NCBI GenBank assembly: GCA_038117265.1
Contig: JAYOFO010000018.1
Location: forward strand, 1-37,819
Length of the DNA: 37,819 nt
DNA from: JAYPUG01 sp038117265
GTDB lineage: Bacteria; Pseudomonadota; Alphaproteobacteria; UBA6615
Reading direction: 5' to 3'
The notes under the pieces are model-generated. The model was not told where the DNA came from. It saw only the letters and a program-made list of their open reading frames with translations, and did not search any database. Below are positions 24,939-33,340 of the stretch, one piece after another (position 1 is the first letter of the stretch; each line of letters starts with the position of its first letter). The translations under genes and the position numbers were made by a program.

Positions 24939-25052
24939 CGGCCCGATTCCTCCCGGTGTTGCCGGGCATTCTAACCCATCGCGCGCGCTTGCGGATTGCG
25001 CCGTTGCGGGTCAGCATGGCCGGCAACGAACGCCGGAACGGGGACGGAAACG

Positions 25053-26120
25053 ATGGCCGACGACGAACGCCCGCTGGAGGACGAAGAGGTCCTGCGCTAC
25101 TGGATTCCGCGACTGGTCGCCGACGGGGGCGATCCCAATGACGCTCTGGCGGTGCGCAACAAGGCGAAGACCTGGAGCGACTGGCCCGACGCCTGGGCCG
25201 AGACGGGCGACGGTTACATCGCGCTGGGCGAGGCGCGCGAGGCGCGCGGGCACGGGTTGAGCGCGTCCGAGGCCTATGTGCGGGCCGCGATCTGCTATCA
25301 CTTCGGACAGGTCGTCGCGTTCCATCTTCCCGCCGTGAAGACCGACCTGCAGGGCCGCAAGACCGCGGCGTTCCGCCGCGCGGCGCCGCTGATGTCGCCG
25401 CCGGCCGAGCGTCTCGACATTCCGTTCGGCGACACCACCCTGCCGGCCTATCTGCGGCTGCCGGTCGATCGCGACGGCCCGGTACCCTGCATCGTGCTGG
25501 TCGACGGCCTCGACTCCACCAAGGAGGATTTCGCGACGATCATGGAGATGGCCGTACGCCGCGGCCTGGCCGTCCTCGCCTATGACGGGCCCGGACAGGG
25601 CGAGGTGCACCCGCGGCTGTTACTGGGCGATGGTTACGAGCATTCGATCGTCGCGGCCTGCCAGGCCGCCGCCGCCCGGCCCGAGATCGACGCGACGCGG
25701 ATCGGCACCCTGGGGCGCAGCCTCGGCGGAATCTATGTCGTGAAGGCGGCTGCTATCGAGCCGCGCATCAAGGCGACGGTCGCCTTCGGCGGCGCCTGGA
25801 ACCTCTCGGACTGGCCGACCATGCCGCCGCTCATCCGCGACGGCTTCGTCTGGGCGACCGGCGCTGCGAGCGAGGAGGATGCGCTGTCACGAATGGCCGG
25901 CGCGACGCTGGACGACTGCATCGCCGACGTGAAATCGCCGGTGCTGATCGTCCATGGCCGCCACGACGCGATCTTCAAGGCGCACCAGGCCGAGCGGGTC
26001 GCCGCGGCGCTGCCCGACCACGCCACCCTGTGGATGGACGAGGATGGCGTGCATTGCTGCCACAACCACGCATTCGCCTATCGCACGGGGATGGTCGACT
26101 GGCTGGCCGAGACCCTCTAG
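25053..26120 (+). CDS. Alpha/beta hydrolase (FrsA/DUF1100-like esterase)
   Basis: 355-aa serine hydrolase with an N-terminal helical cap (residues 1-115; RYWIPRLVADGGDP, AAICYHFGQ) and a C-terminal hydrolase core from about residue 120. The oxyanion region is IVLVDGLDSTKEDF. The nucleophile Ser223 is in TLGRSLGGIYV, the acid Asp305 in VHGRHDAIF, and the His is among HCCHNHAF (334-339). The layout is like FrsA and the C-C hydrolase of nicotine breakdown (2,6-dihydroxypseudooxynicotine hydrolase). The substrate is unknown. The frame is open from 24996, but the ATG at 25053 (MADDERPLED) is the natural start. Confidence 0.88.
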   Translation: MADDERPLEDEEVLRYWIPRLVADGGDPNDALAVRNKAKTWSDWPDAWAETGDGYIALGEAREARGHGLSASEAYVRAAICYHFGQVVAFHLPAVKTDLQGRKTAAFRRAAPLMSPPAERLDIPFGDTTLPAYLRLPVDRDGPVPCIVLVDGLDSTKEDFATIMEMAVRRGLAVLAYDGPGQGEVHPRLLLGDGYEHSIVAACQAAAARPEIDATRIGTLGRSLGGIYVVKAAAIEPRIKATVAFGGAWNLSDWPTMPPLIRDGFVWATGAASEEDALSRMAGATLDDCIADVKSPVLIVHGRHDAIFKAHQAERVAAALPDHATLWMDEDGVHCCHNHAFAYRTGMVDWLAETL

Positions 26121-26129
26121 CGGCGCCCG

Positions 26130-26288
26130 TCAGCGGGTGGCGATGATCCACACCGCATGCACGATGCCGGGGATATAGCCGAGGATCGTCAGCAGGATGT
26201 TGAGCCAGAAATGACCGCCGATCCCGACCTGCAGGAACACGCCCAGCGGCGGCAGCAGGATCGCGATAATGATTCGAATGATGTCCAT
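26130..26288 (-). CDS. Pmp3/YqaE (UPF0057) small membrane protein
   Basis: 52-aa two-helix membrane proteolipid: helix 1 IIIAILLPPLGVFLQVG and helix 2 FWLNILLTILGYIPGIVHAVW. The PLGVFLQVG and GYIPGIVHA motifs define the Pmp3/YqaE stress-membrane family, linked to membrane-potential and salt/cold responses. The frame is open further upstream, but those residues are unlike the family. The GGAGGAG-like sequence on the minus strand (reverse of CTCCTCC near 26299) serves as a ribosome site. It is convergent with the hydrolase; its stop lies 9 bp away. Confidence 0.92.
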   Translation of the reverse strand: MDIIRIIIAILLPPLGVFLQVGIGGHFWLNILLTILGYIPGIVHAVWIIATR

Positions 26289-26322
26289 GGTGTCGGGCTC
26301 CTCCGCGTTGGGCGTGAGGGGG

Positions 26323-26934
26323 TTACCAGAGGGATTCCCGGGCGCGTTCGGCCCAGGAGCTGTCGTATTCCGTGCCGCCGACCCGGTTGTCGCTGAGGTC
26401 GGCGAGGATCTGGCCCGGTGACGGCAGGGCGGCCGGGTCAAGGAAGCGGTCGGGGTTCCACAGCTCGGAGCGCACGATCGCACGCGCGCACTGGAAGTAG
26501 ATCGTCTCGAGTTCGATGACGATCACCGAGCGCGGCGCCTTGCCGTCGATGGCGAAGGAATCCAGCAATTCGGGGTCGATCGACAGGTGCGCCCGGCCGT
26601 TGACGCGCAGGGTGCTGCCGCTGCCCGGAAGCAGGAACAGCAGGGCGACGCGCGGGTCGCGTACGATGTTCTTGAGCGAGTCGACGCGGTTGTTACCCTT
26701 GCGGTCGGGCAGCATCAGGGTCCGCTCGTTATGGATGCGCACGAAGCCGGCCATGTCGCCGCGCGGCGAACAGTCGAGACCCTCCGGCCCGCCGGTGGCC
26801 AGCGCCACGAAGGGCGATGCCTCGATCAGCGCCCGGTAGTGCGGGGTGATCCAGTCGACTTCCTTGACCAGCGAGGTCTCGACGGGCGCGCCGTAGAGCG
26901 CTTCGAGCTGCTCGATCGTGTCGATGGTAGACAT
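26323..26934 (-). CDS. PPOX-class FMN flavoprotein (MSMEG_1061-like)
   Basis: 203-aa split-barrel flavin-binding protein of the pyridoxamine 5'-phosphate oxidase superfamily, closest to the MSMEG_1061 type. Core pieces are FVALATGGPEGLDCSPRGD, LMLPDRKGNNRVDSLKNI and VALLFLLPGSGSTLRVNGRA, which form the FMN phosphate and barrel strands. Members use FMN or F420 for reductase or oxidase chemistry; PNPox activity itself is not implied. The ATG at 26934 (MSTIDTIEQLEALYG) is preferred over an upstream in-frame start at 26976. Confidence 0.88.
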   Translation of the reverse strand: MSTIDTIEQLEALYGAPVETSLVKEVDWITPHYRALIEASPFVALATGGPEGLDCSPRGDMAGFVRIHNERTLMLPDRKGNNRVDSLKNIVRDPRVALLFLLPGSGSTLRVNGRAHLSIDPELLDSFAIDGKAPRSVIVIELETIYFQCARAIVRSELWNPDRFLDPAALPSPGQILADLSDNRVGGTEYDSSWAERARESLW

Positions 26935-27005
26935 GGTGCGCCTCCGGTCGTCTGGGTCCGGGGACCCATCTAACACGGCGCGCGGCGCGCGCCCATCGGG
27001 AATGA

Positions 27006-27383
27006 CTACTGTTCCAGCAGCGCCCCGATGCGCTCGCGAAGGGCGGGGTCGGTCTGGGCCGCCGTGGCGATCTCGAGATAGCGTTCCCGGCTCATGCCGG
27101 AATCCGTGATCGCCTTGTCCATCAGGTTGCGCGCCTCCTCGATGAGTGCGTTCGCCATGGTCTCGTTGGGAGCGGATTGCAGCGCGGGCTCGTACTTCTG
27201 GCGCAGGGCGACGATCTCCTTGGCGGCACCCGCGAACTGCACGAGCGTCGCGTCGTCATAGGCCGCGCCCGATTGGGCGAGCTGTGTTCCGTCCTGGTCT
27301 GCCGACGCCGGAGCGGCCACGAAGGCCGAAAACCCGATGACGGCCGCGGCGAACAGCGCGCGGCGGACATGGTGAAGGATCAT
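27006..27383 (-). CDS. Secreted DUF4168-domain protein
   Basis: 125-aa exported protein. Residues 1-28 form a signal peptide (HHVRRALFAAAVIGF...ASA). The mature part carries a DUF4168-like helical region: DDATLVQFAGAAKEIVALRQKY, then YLEIATAAQTDPALRERIGALL. Function is not known; the family is periplasmic and often linked to envelope stress genes. Start 27383 (MILHHV) follows GGGAGACAT on the minus strand. The frame is open to 27440, but that would bury the signal peptide. Confidence 0.82.
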   Translation of the reverse strand: MILHHVRRALFAAAVIGFSAFVAAPASADQDGTQLAQSGAAYDDATLVQFAGAAKEIVALRQKYEPALQSAPNETMANALIEEARNLMDKAITDSGMSRERYLEIATAAQTDPALRERIGALLEQ

Positions 27384-27454
27384 GTATGTCTCCCGATGGT
27401 TCGGGTTGCTGGGAATGCCCCCGCCTCGTTCGAGAGACACAGGCGTCTATGCGA

Positions 27455-28273
27455 TCAATCGGGTAACGCCCAACCGATCCAGTTGCAAAGGGCCTCGCCC
27501 ATCACGAGTTCGAGATCGCGGCCCTTCAGCCAGGGCAGCTCCTCGGTGAACATGGTCACGCACTCCTTGTAGCTGCAGGGCATGCGCGACAGGTCGGTGC
27601 CCCAGAAACAGCGGTCCGGCCCGAAACTGTCGAAAATCCGTTCGAGGTAGTCGTGGACGTTTTTCCACGGATAGCTCTCGGTCGAGTTTCCGGGCGCACC
27701 CGACAGCTTCACGGCCACGTTGGGGTGCTTGGCCAGTTTCAGAAGGTCGGGCAGCGTCTCGAACGACGCCGCGTCCTGCTTGGACAGGATCGCCCCGAGA
27801 TGGTCGATCATCAGCGGGACGTCGGGATATCTCTCCGCGATCTCGCCGACCTTGGGCAGGCAATCGAATGCCAGCAGGCCGACCGGCATCTTCTGCGCGT
27901 TGGCGATCTCCCACATATGGTCCATCGTGCCGTCGTGCATCCACTTCTCGCGGCCCGGGACGATGAAGATGTAGCGCTGGCCCAGCATGCCGGGGATGTC
28001 GGTCCAACCGGCGAGCTTCGCCGCGCTCTCCTCCTTGCGGTCGAGCCGCAGCCAGCCCAGCACCTTGAACTTGTCCGGATAGCGGTTCGCCGCCGCGATG
28101 GCGATCTCGTTGCCGTTGGGAACCGTTCCCGGCGGGTGCAGCAGGACACGGTCGACGCCCGCGGTCTCCATTTCGGCAAGCAGATCCTCCGCCGAATAGG
28201 TCGGGATCTGGCGGTGGATCTCCCGCATCTTGGTGTTGATCCAGATGTGGACCTGCGAGTCGACGATCAGCAT
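27455..28273 (-). CDS. TIM-barrel amidohydrolase-family protein (Amidohydro_2)
   Basis: 272-aa metal-dependent hydrolase or decarboxylase of the amidohydrolase-2 family. It begins IVDSQVHIWINTK; the first metal motif is reduced to VHIW (usually HxH), as in lactonase-type members. The barrel includes VDRVLLHPPGT, MPVGLLAFDCLPK, LMIDHLGA (conserved His) and CFWGTDLSRMP (conserved Asp). 2-pyrone-4,6-dicarboxylate lactonases and related ring hydrolases have this plan. It lies 25 bp downstream of the MetE-like gene and probably forms the last step of the 32159-27455 unit. The substrate is unknown. Confidence 0.88.
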   Translation of the reverse strand: MLIVDSQVHIWINTKMREIHRQIPTYSAEDLLAEMETAGVDRVLLHPPGTVPNGNEIAIAAANRYPDKFKVLGWLRLDRKEESAAKLAGWTDIPGMLGQRYIFIVPGREKWMHDGTMDHMWEIANAQKMPVGLLAFDCLPKVGEIAERYPDVPLMIDHLGAILSKQDAASFETLPDLLKLAKHPNVAVKLSGAPGNSTESYPWKNVHDYLERIFDSFGPDRCFWGTDLSRMPCSYKECVTMFTEELPWLKGRDLELVMGEALCNWIGWALPD

Positions 28274-28298
28274 CGCTGTCTCTCCCCCTGCCAGCCGC

Positions 28299-29483
28299 CT
28301 ACTCGGCGGTGATGGTCAGCGACAAGCGTTCGTCGGCCGCCCGGCACTCGGCCAGCGGCAGGCCCAGCTCCTGGCGCACGATGTTGGTGCCCAGCACCAT
28401 CGCCACCATCTTGTAGGTCGCGTGGCGGCGGCTCATGCCCTCGCGGCCCATGCCGCAGTCCGACGAGATGATCAGGCGTTCGGCGGGGATGTACTTGAGC
28501 GCGGCGCGGATCAGCTCGGCGATCTGGTCCGGGCGCTCCACCTGCAGCGTGTGGTGGTCGATCACGCCGATGGCGATCTTCTTCTCGGTGATCGCCTCGC
28601 CGATCGCCTTGAGGTCCTCCGGTCCCGAACTGCAGGTCTCGAAGGTGAGCACGTCGGCATCGACCTGGTTCATCCATTCCAGCGTCGGCTGGTAGCTCTG
28701 CACGTCGCGGAAGATGCGCTGCTGCGAGGGGTTGCCCCAGCAGGTGTGGCACCAGACCTCGGTCTTGTTGCGCAGCCCGCGCACCGTGTTGTTGAACACC
28801 TTGACCAGTTCCGCCTCGTCGAGCTTGCCGAACAGCGGGCCGCGAACCGGCGTCATGTGGATCTGCGGCTCTTCCATCTGGATGACCGGGCAGCCGGCAT
28901 CGGCGAGCTCGTTGAGTTCCTCGTTGAGCGCGTCCGACAGCGCCATCGTCCGCTCGACCGGGTCCTTGTAATAGTGGTCGGTCACCGAGGCGGCGAGCAG
29001 CTCGGGCGTGATGGTGCCGAACTTGATAGGCTTTTCGGTCAGCCGCTGGGCCGCCTTCCACATGGCCGCGTACTGCAGGTTGCCGCGCCCGACCGGGCCG
29101 ACCAGGGCGGGCATGATCCGGCCTTCCAAGGAATCGTGCAGGATGTGGCCCTTGGGCCAGGCGACGTTGCCGACCTTGTAGACGGTCGGGCCCGGATTCT
29201 CGACCTCGAACCCGTCCATGTGGAACACGGGATAGGCCTGCCAGCTGCCGCCCGCGACCAGCTCGTCATAATGGGCGTCGCCGTCGGTGCAGATGTCGAG
29301 GCCGGCGGTCTCCTGCGCGCGCAGGTGCACGCTCACCGCATCCTCGTACTGCTCGCGGAAGACCGTCGAGGCCATGGCATGGAGGAAGCTGCGCGAGCCC
29401 AGATCCTGGGTGTGCCAGCTGGGGCGCGGCAGCGAGCCGATGATCGAGGTCGGCAGAACGGTGTTGGCGGATGCGGTGTACAT
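28299..29483 (-). CDS. MetE C-terminal-like zinc methyl/alkyl-transferase
   Basis: 394-aa protein related to the catalytic half of cobalamin-independent methionine synthase (MetE, ~750 aa), lacking the N-terminal half. The zinc site is complete: His246 and Cys248 (CHTCWGN), Glu282 (LTFETCSSG) and Cys343 (SSDCGMGRE), matching the H-x-C...E...C pattern of MetE. Stand-alone members include archaeal methionine synthases and epoxyalkane:coenzyme M transferase, which activate a thiol on zinc. Placed between a GMC dehydrogenase and an amidohydrolase, it more likely serves a catabolic alkyl transfer or C-S/C-O step than methionine synthesis. That is inference. Confidence 0.88.
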   Translation of the reverse strand: MYTASANTVLPTSIIGSLPRPSWHTQDLGSRSFLHAMASTVFREQYEDAVSVHLRAQETAGLDICTDGDAHYDELVAGGSWQAYPVFHMDGFEVENPGPTVYKVGNVAWPKGHILHDSLEGRIMPALVGPVGRGNLQYAAMWKAAQRLTEKPIKFGTITPELLAASVTDHYYKDPVERTMALSDALNEELNELADAGCPVIQMEEPQIHMTPVRGPLFGKLDEAELVKVFNNTVRGLRNKTEVWCHTCWGNPSQQRIFRDVQSYQPTLEWMNQVDADVLTFETCSSGPEDLKAIGEAITEKKIAIGVIDHHTLQVERPDQIAELIRAALKYIPAERLIISSDCGMGREGMSRRHATYKMVAMVLGTNIVRQELGLPLAECRAADERLSLTITAE

Positions 29484-29589
29484 GTTCCCTCCCGGGGTCA
29501 GCAGGCGTCTTTTGCGCCATCATTCCATATTCGGCACGGCCGGACCATCGCGCCCGACGACCGGGCCGACCCGTTGGCACGTGTCGGGA

Positions 29590-31206
29590 TCAGGCGGCGT
29601 CTCCGAGGATCATATCCGAGGCCTTCTCGGCGATCATGATCGTCGGTGCGTTGGTGTTGCCCGACACCAGGGTCGGCATGACCGAGGCGTCGACGACGCG
29701 CAGTCGTTCGAAACCGCGAACGCGCAGCTGCGGATCGACCACGTCGGAGGCGCCGGTGCCCATCCGGCAGGTGCTGACCGGGTGGTAGCTGGTGCGTCCG
29801 CGCCGCTGCAGATAGTCGAGCCATTCGTCGTCGCTCGCCACGCTGTCCCCGGGCTCGTGCTCCTCGACGATGTATTTCTGGAACACCTGCTTCCGGGTGA
29901 TCTCTCGGGCCGCCTTGAGCCCGCCGATCAGGACGTCGCGGTCCTTCTGCTCGACCAGGTAGTTCGGCTGTATTTCGGGCCTCGCATACGGGTCGGACGA
30001 GACGATGTGCACATGGCCCACGCTCTCCGGCCGCATCAGTGCGACGACGACCGACGCGCCGGGGAAGGGGTGCGGCGGTCCGCCGACCTCGTCGGAACTG
30101 AACATCATGATCTGGATCTGGATGTCCGGCGAGGCGGCCGTCGGGTCGACGGTGATGAACCCGCCGGCATACGACGCGCCCATCGCCAGGAACCCCTTTC
30201 GGGTCAGCGCATAGCGTGCGCCCGTGTAGAGGCGGTAGGGCAGACTGTTGACCACCTGGTTGGCGCTGAAGCCCCGGTTGATCCGGAACATCAGCGGCCC
30301 GTTGACATGGTCGCGCAGGTTCGCGCCGACGCCCGGCATGTCGGCGACCACCTCGACCCCGTGCCGGCGAAGCAGGTCCGCCGGGCCCAGCCCCGAGAGC
30401 TGGAGGAGCTGGGGCGAGTTGATCGCGCCGCCCGAGACGATCACTTCGCCGTCGGCGTGCGCGACAATGGTGCGGCCGGCCTGGGCATACTCCACGCCGG
30501 TTGCGCGCCGCCCGTCGAAGCGCAGGCGCAAGGCGTGGGCGCCCGTCGCGACGGTCAGGTTGGCGCGCTTGCGGGCCGGCCTCAGGTAACCGACGGCCGT
30601 CGAACAGCGCCGGCCGTTGCGCATCGTCCACTGGATCGGCCCGAAGCCTTCCTGCTCGGCGCCGTTGAAGTCGGGGTTCGCGGGGTAGCCGGACTCCAGC
30701 GCGGCGGCGAGAAACGCCTCGGCGAGCTCGTGCTTCTCATAGACGTCCGAGACGGCGAGCGGGCCGCCGACCCCGTGATACTCGTCGGGCCCGCGCACCT
30801 GGTCCTCGGCGCGCTTGAAGTAGGGCAGCACGTCCTCGTAGCTCCATCCCGTATTCCCGAGCTGGCGCCACTGGTTGTAGTCCTCGCGGTGGCCGCGGAT
30901 ATAGACCATCCCGTTGATCGAACTCGACCCGCCAAGCACCTTGCCGCGCGGCTGCTTGATCGGGCGGTCGACCTGCGCGGGGTTCGGCGCGGTCGCATAC
31001 ATCCAGTTGATCGCCGCGTTGGTGAAGTGCTTGCCGTAGCCGAGCGGGATGTGGATCCAGGGGTTGGTGTCCTCCGGCCCGGCTTCGAGCAGCAGGACCT
31101 TGTGCCGGCCCGATTCCGTCAGCCGGTTGGCGAGCACCGCACCAGCGCTGCCCGCGCCGACGATGATATAGTCGAAACGTCCGGCGTCCGCCGTGTCGGT
31201 GCTCAT
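29590..31206 (-). CDS. GMC-family FAD-dependent dehydrogenase (second copy)
   Basis: 538-aa GMC oxidoreductase. FAD motif IIVGAGSAGAVLANRL (residues 14-29) and LLLEAGPED; signatures GKVLGGSSSINGMVYIRG and GGAINSPQLLQLSGLGP; active-site His in SYHPVSTCRMG; final SGNTNAPTIMIAEKASDM. It is clearly paralogous to the gene at 22271. The ATG at 31206 overlaps the stop of the Pht5-like gene (ATGA), giving translational coupling, so the two act in one pathway. The open frame extends as far as 33252 on this strand, but beyond 31206 it runs antisense to other genes. Alcohol substrate unknown. Confidence 0.94.
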   Translation of the reverse strand: MSTDTADAGRFDYIIVGAGSAGAVLANRLTESGRHKVLLLEAGPEDTNPWIHIPLGYGKHFTNAAINWMYATAPNPAQVDRPIKQPRGKVLGGSSSINGMVYIRGHREDYNQWRQLGNTGWSYEDVLPYFKRAEDQVRGPDEYHGVGGPLAVSDVYEKHELAEAFLAAALESGYPANPDFNGAEQEGFGPIQWTMRNGRRCSTAVGYLRPARKRANLTVATGAHALRLRFDGRRATGVEYAQAGRTIVAHADGEVIVSGGAINSPQLLQLSGLGPADLLRRHGVEVVADMPGVGANLRDHVNGPLMFRINRGFSANQVVNSLPYRLYTGARYALTRKGFLAMGASYAGGFITVDPTAASPDIQIQIMMFSSDEVGGPPHPFPGASVVVALMRPESVGHVHIVSSDPYARPEIQPNYLVEQKDRDVLIGGLKAAREITRKQVFQKYIVEEHEPGDSVASDDEWLDYLQRRGRTSYHPVSTCRMGTGASDVVDPQLRVRGFERLRVVDASVMPTLVSGNTNAPTIMIAEKASDMILGDAA

Positions 31207-32159
31207 GCCTCGGTGAATCCCTGGGTGCCGTCGAGGAACAGATCGTCGATCTCGGGCAGTTCCGAGATCAGCGTCTGTTCGTGCAGGTAACGCACCAGCG
31301 TCCCGACATTCTTGCGGTTCGATTCCGTGAGGCCCATCGGAAAGGGGTCGCCGCCGAACAGGTCCATCGTCTCCGACCAGTATTCCTTGCCCCAGGGCAC
31401 GAAGGTCGTGCCGATCCTGCGGGCCAGTGCCCGCTTCTTGCCGGCGCAGTAGGCCTCGAAGATCGCCCGGGGCGCATCGGGAAACGCGTCGAGCAGTTCG
31501 CGGCGCAGCACCACCGTGTGGTTGATGGGATAGATGCCGGTGCGTGCGAAGTATTCGCGCTCGACCGCCTGCACGTCGCGGAAGATGGGGCGCAGCTCGC
31601 GTTCGGCCGGCGGCTTCTGCATCAGGTCGCGGGGCCGCGGCGAGATGAAGGCGTCGAGTTCGCCGGCCAGCAGCATCGTCTCGGGGTCGCTGTCGACCAG
31701 TTCCAGCGGCACGCCGCCCAGGGTCGGGAAGCGTTGCTCGGCGTTGGCGACCCAGTTGATGTCGCGCCAGTCGGTGTCGTACTCGTCGAGCAGGGTGCCG
31801 CGCAGCCAGACCGCGGCCGTCATCGTGTAGTCGCGCACGCCGACGCGCTTGCCCTTGAGCTGTTCGGCAGATTCCAGATCGCTGTCCTTGCGGACCCAGA
31901 TGATCGAGTGGCGGAAGTCGCGGTTGGCGAAGACGGGGACCGCGGTAAGCCACTCGCCCGCGCCACGGTCGCGCATCATCGTGTAGTTCGACAGCGAGAA
32001 CTCGCAGGCCTGGAACGGCTGGTTGTTGAGGACCTTGGCGTAGATTTCCTCGAGCACGCCCGGCTCGTAGCGGATGTCGGTTCCCGCATAGGTGCCGGCC
32101 ATCTCGAGCGTGAACTCGTAGTCGTTGCCCCGAACGAGGATCGAATTCGATGCGGTCAT
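31203..32159 (-). CDS. 4,5-dihydroxyphthalate decarboxylase-like (Pht5-family) protein
   Basis: 318-aa protein with a periplasmic-binding-protein type II fold but no signal peptide, so it is cytoplasmic. It follows the Pht5 plan: VRGNDYEFTLEMAGTY opening, FQACEFSLSNYTMMRDRG, VPVFANRDFRHSIIWV, LKGKRVGVRDYTMTAAVWLRG and NWV. Pht5 decarboxylates 4,5-dihydroxyphthalate, and many relatives occur in clusters for other aromatic or ring compounds. First gene of the minus-strand unit; its stop overlaps the GMC start by 4 nt. Start 32159 chosen at MTASNSILV; the frame is open to 32357 without a likely start. Decarboxylase activity is plausible, not shown. Confidence 0.85.
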   Translation of the reverse strand: MTASNSILVRGNDYEFTLEMAGTYAGTDIRYEPGVLEEIYAKVLNNQPFQACEFSLSNYTMMRDRGAGEWLTAVPVFANRDFRHSIIWVRKDSDLESAEQLKGKRVGVRDYTMTAAVWLRGTLLDEYDTDWRDINWVANAEQRFPTLGGVPLELVDSDPETMLLAGELDAFISPRPRDLMQKPPAERELRPIFRDVQAVEREYFARTGIYPINHTVVLRRELLDAFPDAPRAIFEAYCAGKKRALARRIGTTFVPWGKEYWSETMDLFGGDPFPMGLTESNRKNVGTLVRYLHEQTLISELPEIDDLFLDGTQGFTEA

Positions 32160-32304
32160 GTTTCCCACCCTGATGCCGCCGGCTGTCGCCGGTCTTGCGT
32201 TGCCTTGCTGATAGCATGAACGGGGGTTTGGCGACGAGACGATGTTCGCGCCGTCGCGCAATGCTAGGCTGGCCGAAAGAAAGTCGAACGAAGGGAACCC
32301 GAAT

Positions 32305-33237
32305 ATGCGTGCCATCTTTGCACTGACGCCCTGGGAATCGAAGCGCCTGATCGGCAAGGCCGTCGCGGCGCTGCCCGAGGTCGCTTACGCGCTGGAGCAT
32401 GCCCAGATCGTGATCGGTCACGGCTCGACCAATGTCTACGTGGCCGAGGAGATCATGGGGAACTGCCCCGAGCGCGACAAATACGTGTCGGGGCAGGTGA
32501 TCAACGGCACGTTGTGCCAGACCCAGCCCGAGGAGAAGCCGGCGATCGTGCGCCTGGTGAAGGGCAAGTCGGTGCCGCCGGTTCCCACCATGGAAGAAAC
32601 CATGGCGGGTTGGGACGACACCTCGCTGTTCATCAAGGGCGCCAACGCCGTCGACCCCGAATACAACGCCGGCGTCTTCAACGCCCACCATGCGGCCGGC
32701 ACCATCGGCTGGGCCTATGGCGCGATCTGCGGCACGGGCATTCCGCTGATCGTCCCGGTGGGGCTGGAGAAGCTGGTGCCGTCGGTGCGCGCCGCCTCGG
32801 CCGAACTCGGCCATGCCAAGGCCGATTACTTCTACGGCACCAAGATCGGCATGCTGCCGATCATGAACGCCAAGGTGATCACCGAGATCCAGGCGTTCGA
32901 GATTCTGTTCGGGCTGAAGGCCGTGCATGTCGGCGGGGGCGGGGTGTCGGGTTCGGAAGGCACGGTCGTGATCTCGGTCACCGGCGAGGATGCCGACGTG
33001 AAGGCGGCGATCGCGCTGTTCGAATCCATCAAGGGCGAACCGCCGCTCAAGCTGGTGAAGCGCCGCTGCGCCGACTGCTTCGCGCCGCCGCCGGCCTTCA
33101 CCTCGGGCACGGACGCCGCGAAGGCCGTCGGCACGGTGTCCCAGGAGCAGGCGCGCGCCATCAAGCAGTGCATCTTCTCGGGCACGTCCGAGGAGGACCT
33201 GCCGGACTGGTTCCAAAGGCGCGAGCCCGTCGCATAG
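32305..33237 (+). CDS. Conserved protein of unknown function (possible NagB/CoA-transferase-like fold)
   Basis: 310 aa, no signal peptide or membrane segment. Opens MRAIFALTPWESKRLIGKAV, then HAQIVIGHGSTNVYVAEEIM, DDTSLFIKGANAVDPEYNAGV, PLIVPVGLEKLVPSV and VHVGGGGVSGSEG. I recall similar uncharacterised proteins in anaerobes and archaea, but I cannot name the family. The glycine-rich GHGSTN near the start and FIKGANAVDP recall NagB/RpiA/CoA-transferase or eIF2B-type folds (inference). A Cys-x2-Cys (RRCADCF) sits near residue 255. ATG 32305 follows GAAGGGAA. Divergent from the Pht5-like gene across 145 bp, and followed by a hairpin and the double OsmC gene. Confidence 0.85.
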   Translation: MRAIFALTPWESKRLIGKAVAALPEVAYALEHAQIVIGHGSTNVYVAEEIMGNCPERDKYVSGQVINGTLCQTQPEEKPAIVRLVKGKSVPPVPTMEETMAGWDDTSLFIKGANAVDPEYNAGVFNAHHAAGTIGWAYGAICGTGIPLIVPVGLEKLVPSVRAASAELGHAKADYFYGTKIGMLPIMNAKVITEIQAFEILFGLKAVHVGGGGVSGSEGTVVISVTGEDADVKAAIALFESIKGEPPLKLVKRRCADCFAPPPAFTSGTDAAKAVGTVSQEQARAIKQCIFSGTSEEDLPDWFQRREPVA

Positions 33238-33258
33238 CTGCTCCGGTGTCATTGCATG

Positions 33259-33287
33259 GCGGCGCTGTCGAGAATCGACAGCGCCGC
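33259..33287 (+). other. 13-bp perfect hairpin between the unknown gene and the double OsmC gene
   Basis: GCGGCGCTGTCGA pairs perfectly with TCGACAGCGCCGC around a GAA loop. It begins 22 bp after the stop of the unknown gene and ends 53 bp before the next ATG. No T-run follows, so it may be a terminator that needs other factors, a transcript-stabilising structure, or a leader element of the OsmC-amidase unit. Confidence 0.6.
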
Positions 33288-33340
33288 ACGCCTGTGCGAT
33301 CTAGTGCCCAAGGCCAAGATTCACACGCGGAGCACGATCC

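Noticed and set aside
31207..33252. N-terminal extension of the second GMC gene to 1,220 aa
   Set aside because: The extension lies over the Pht5-like gene in another frame and antisense to the unknown gene at 32305. The GMC motif begins normally right after the ATG at 31206.
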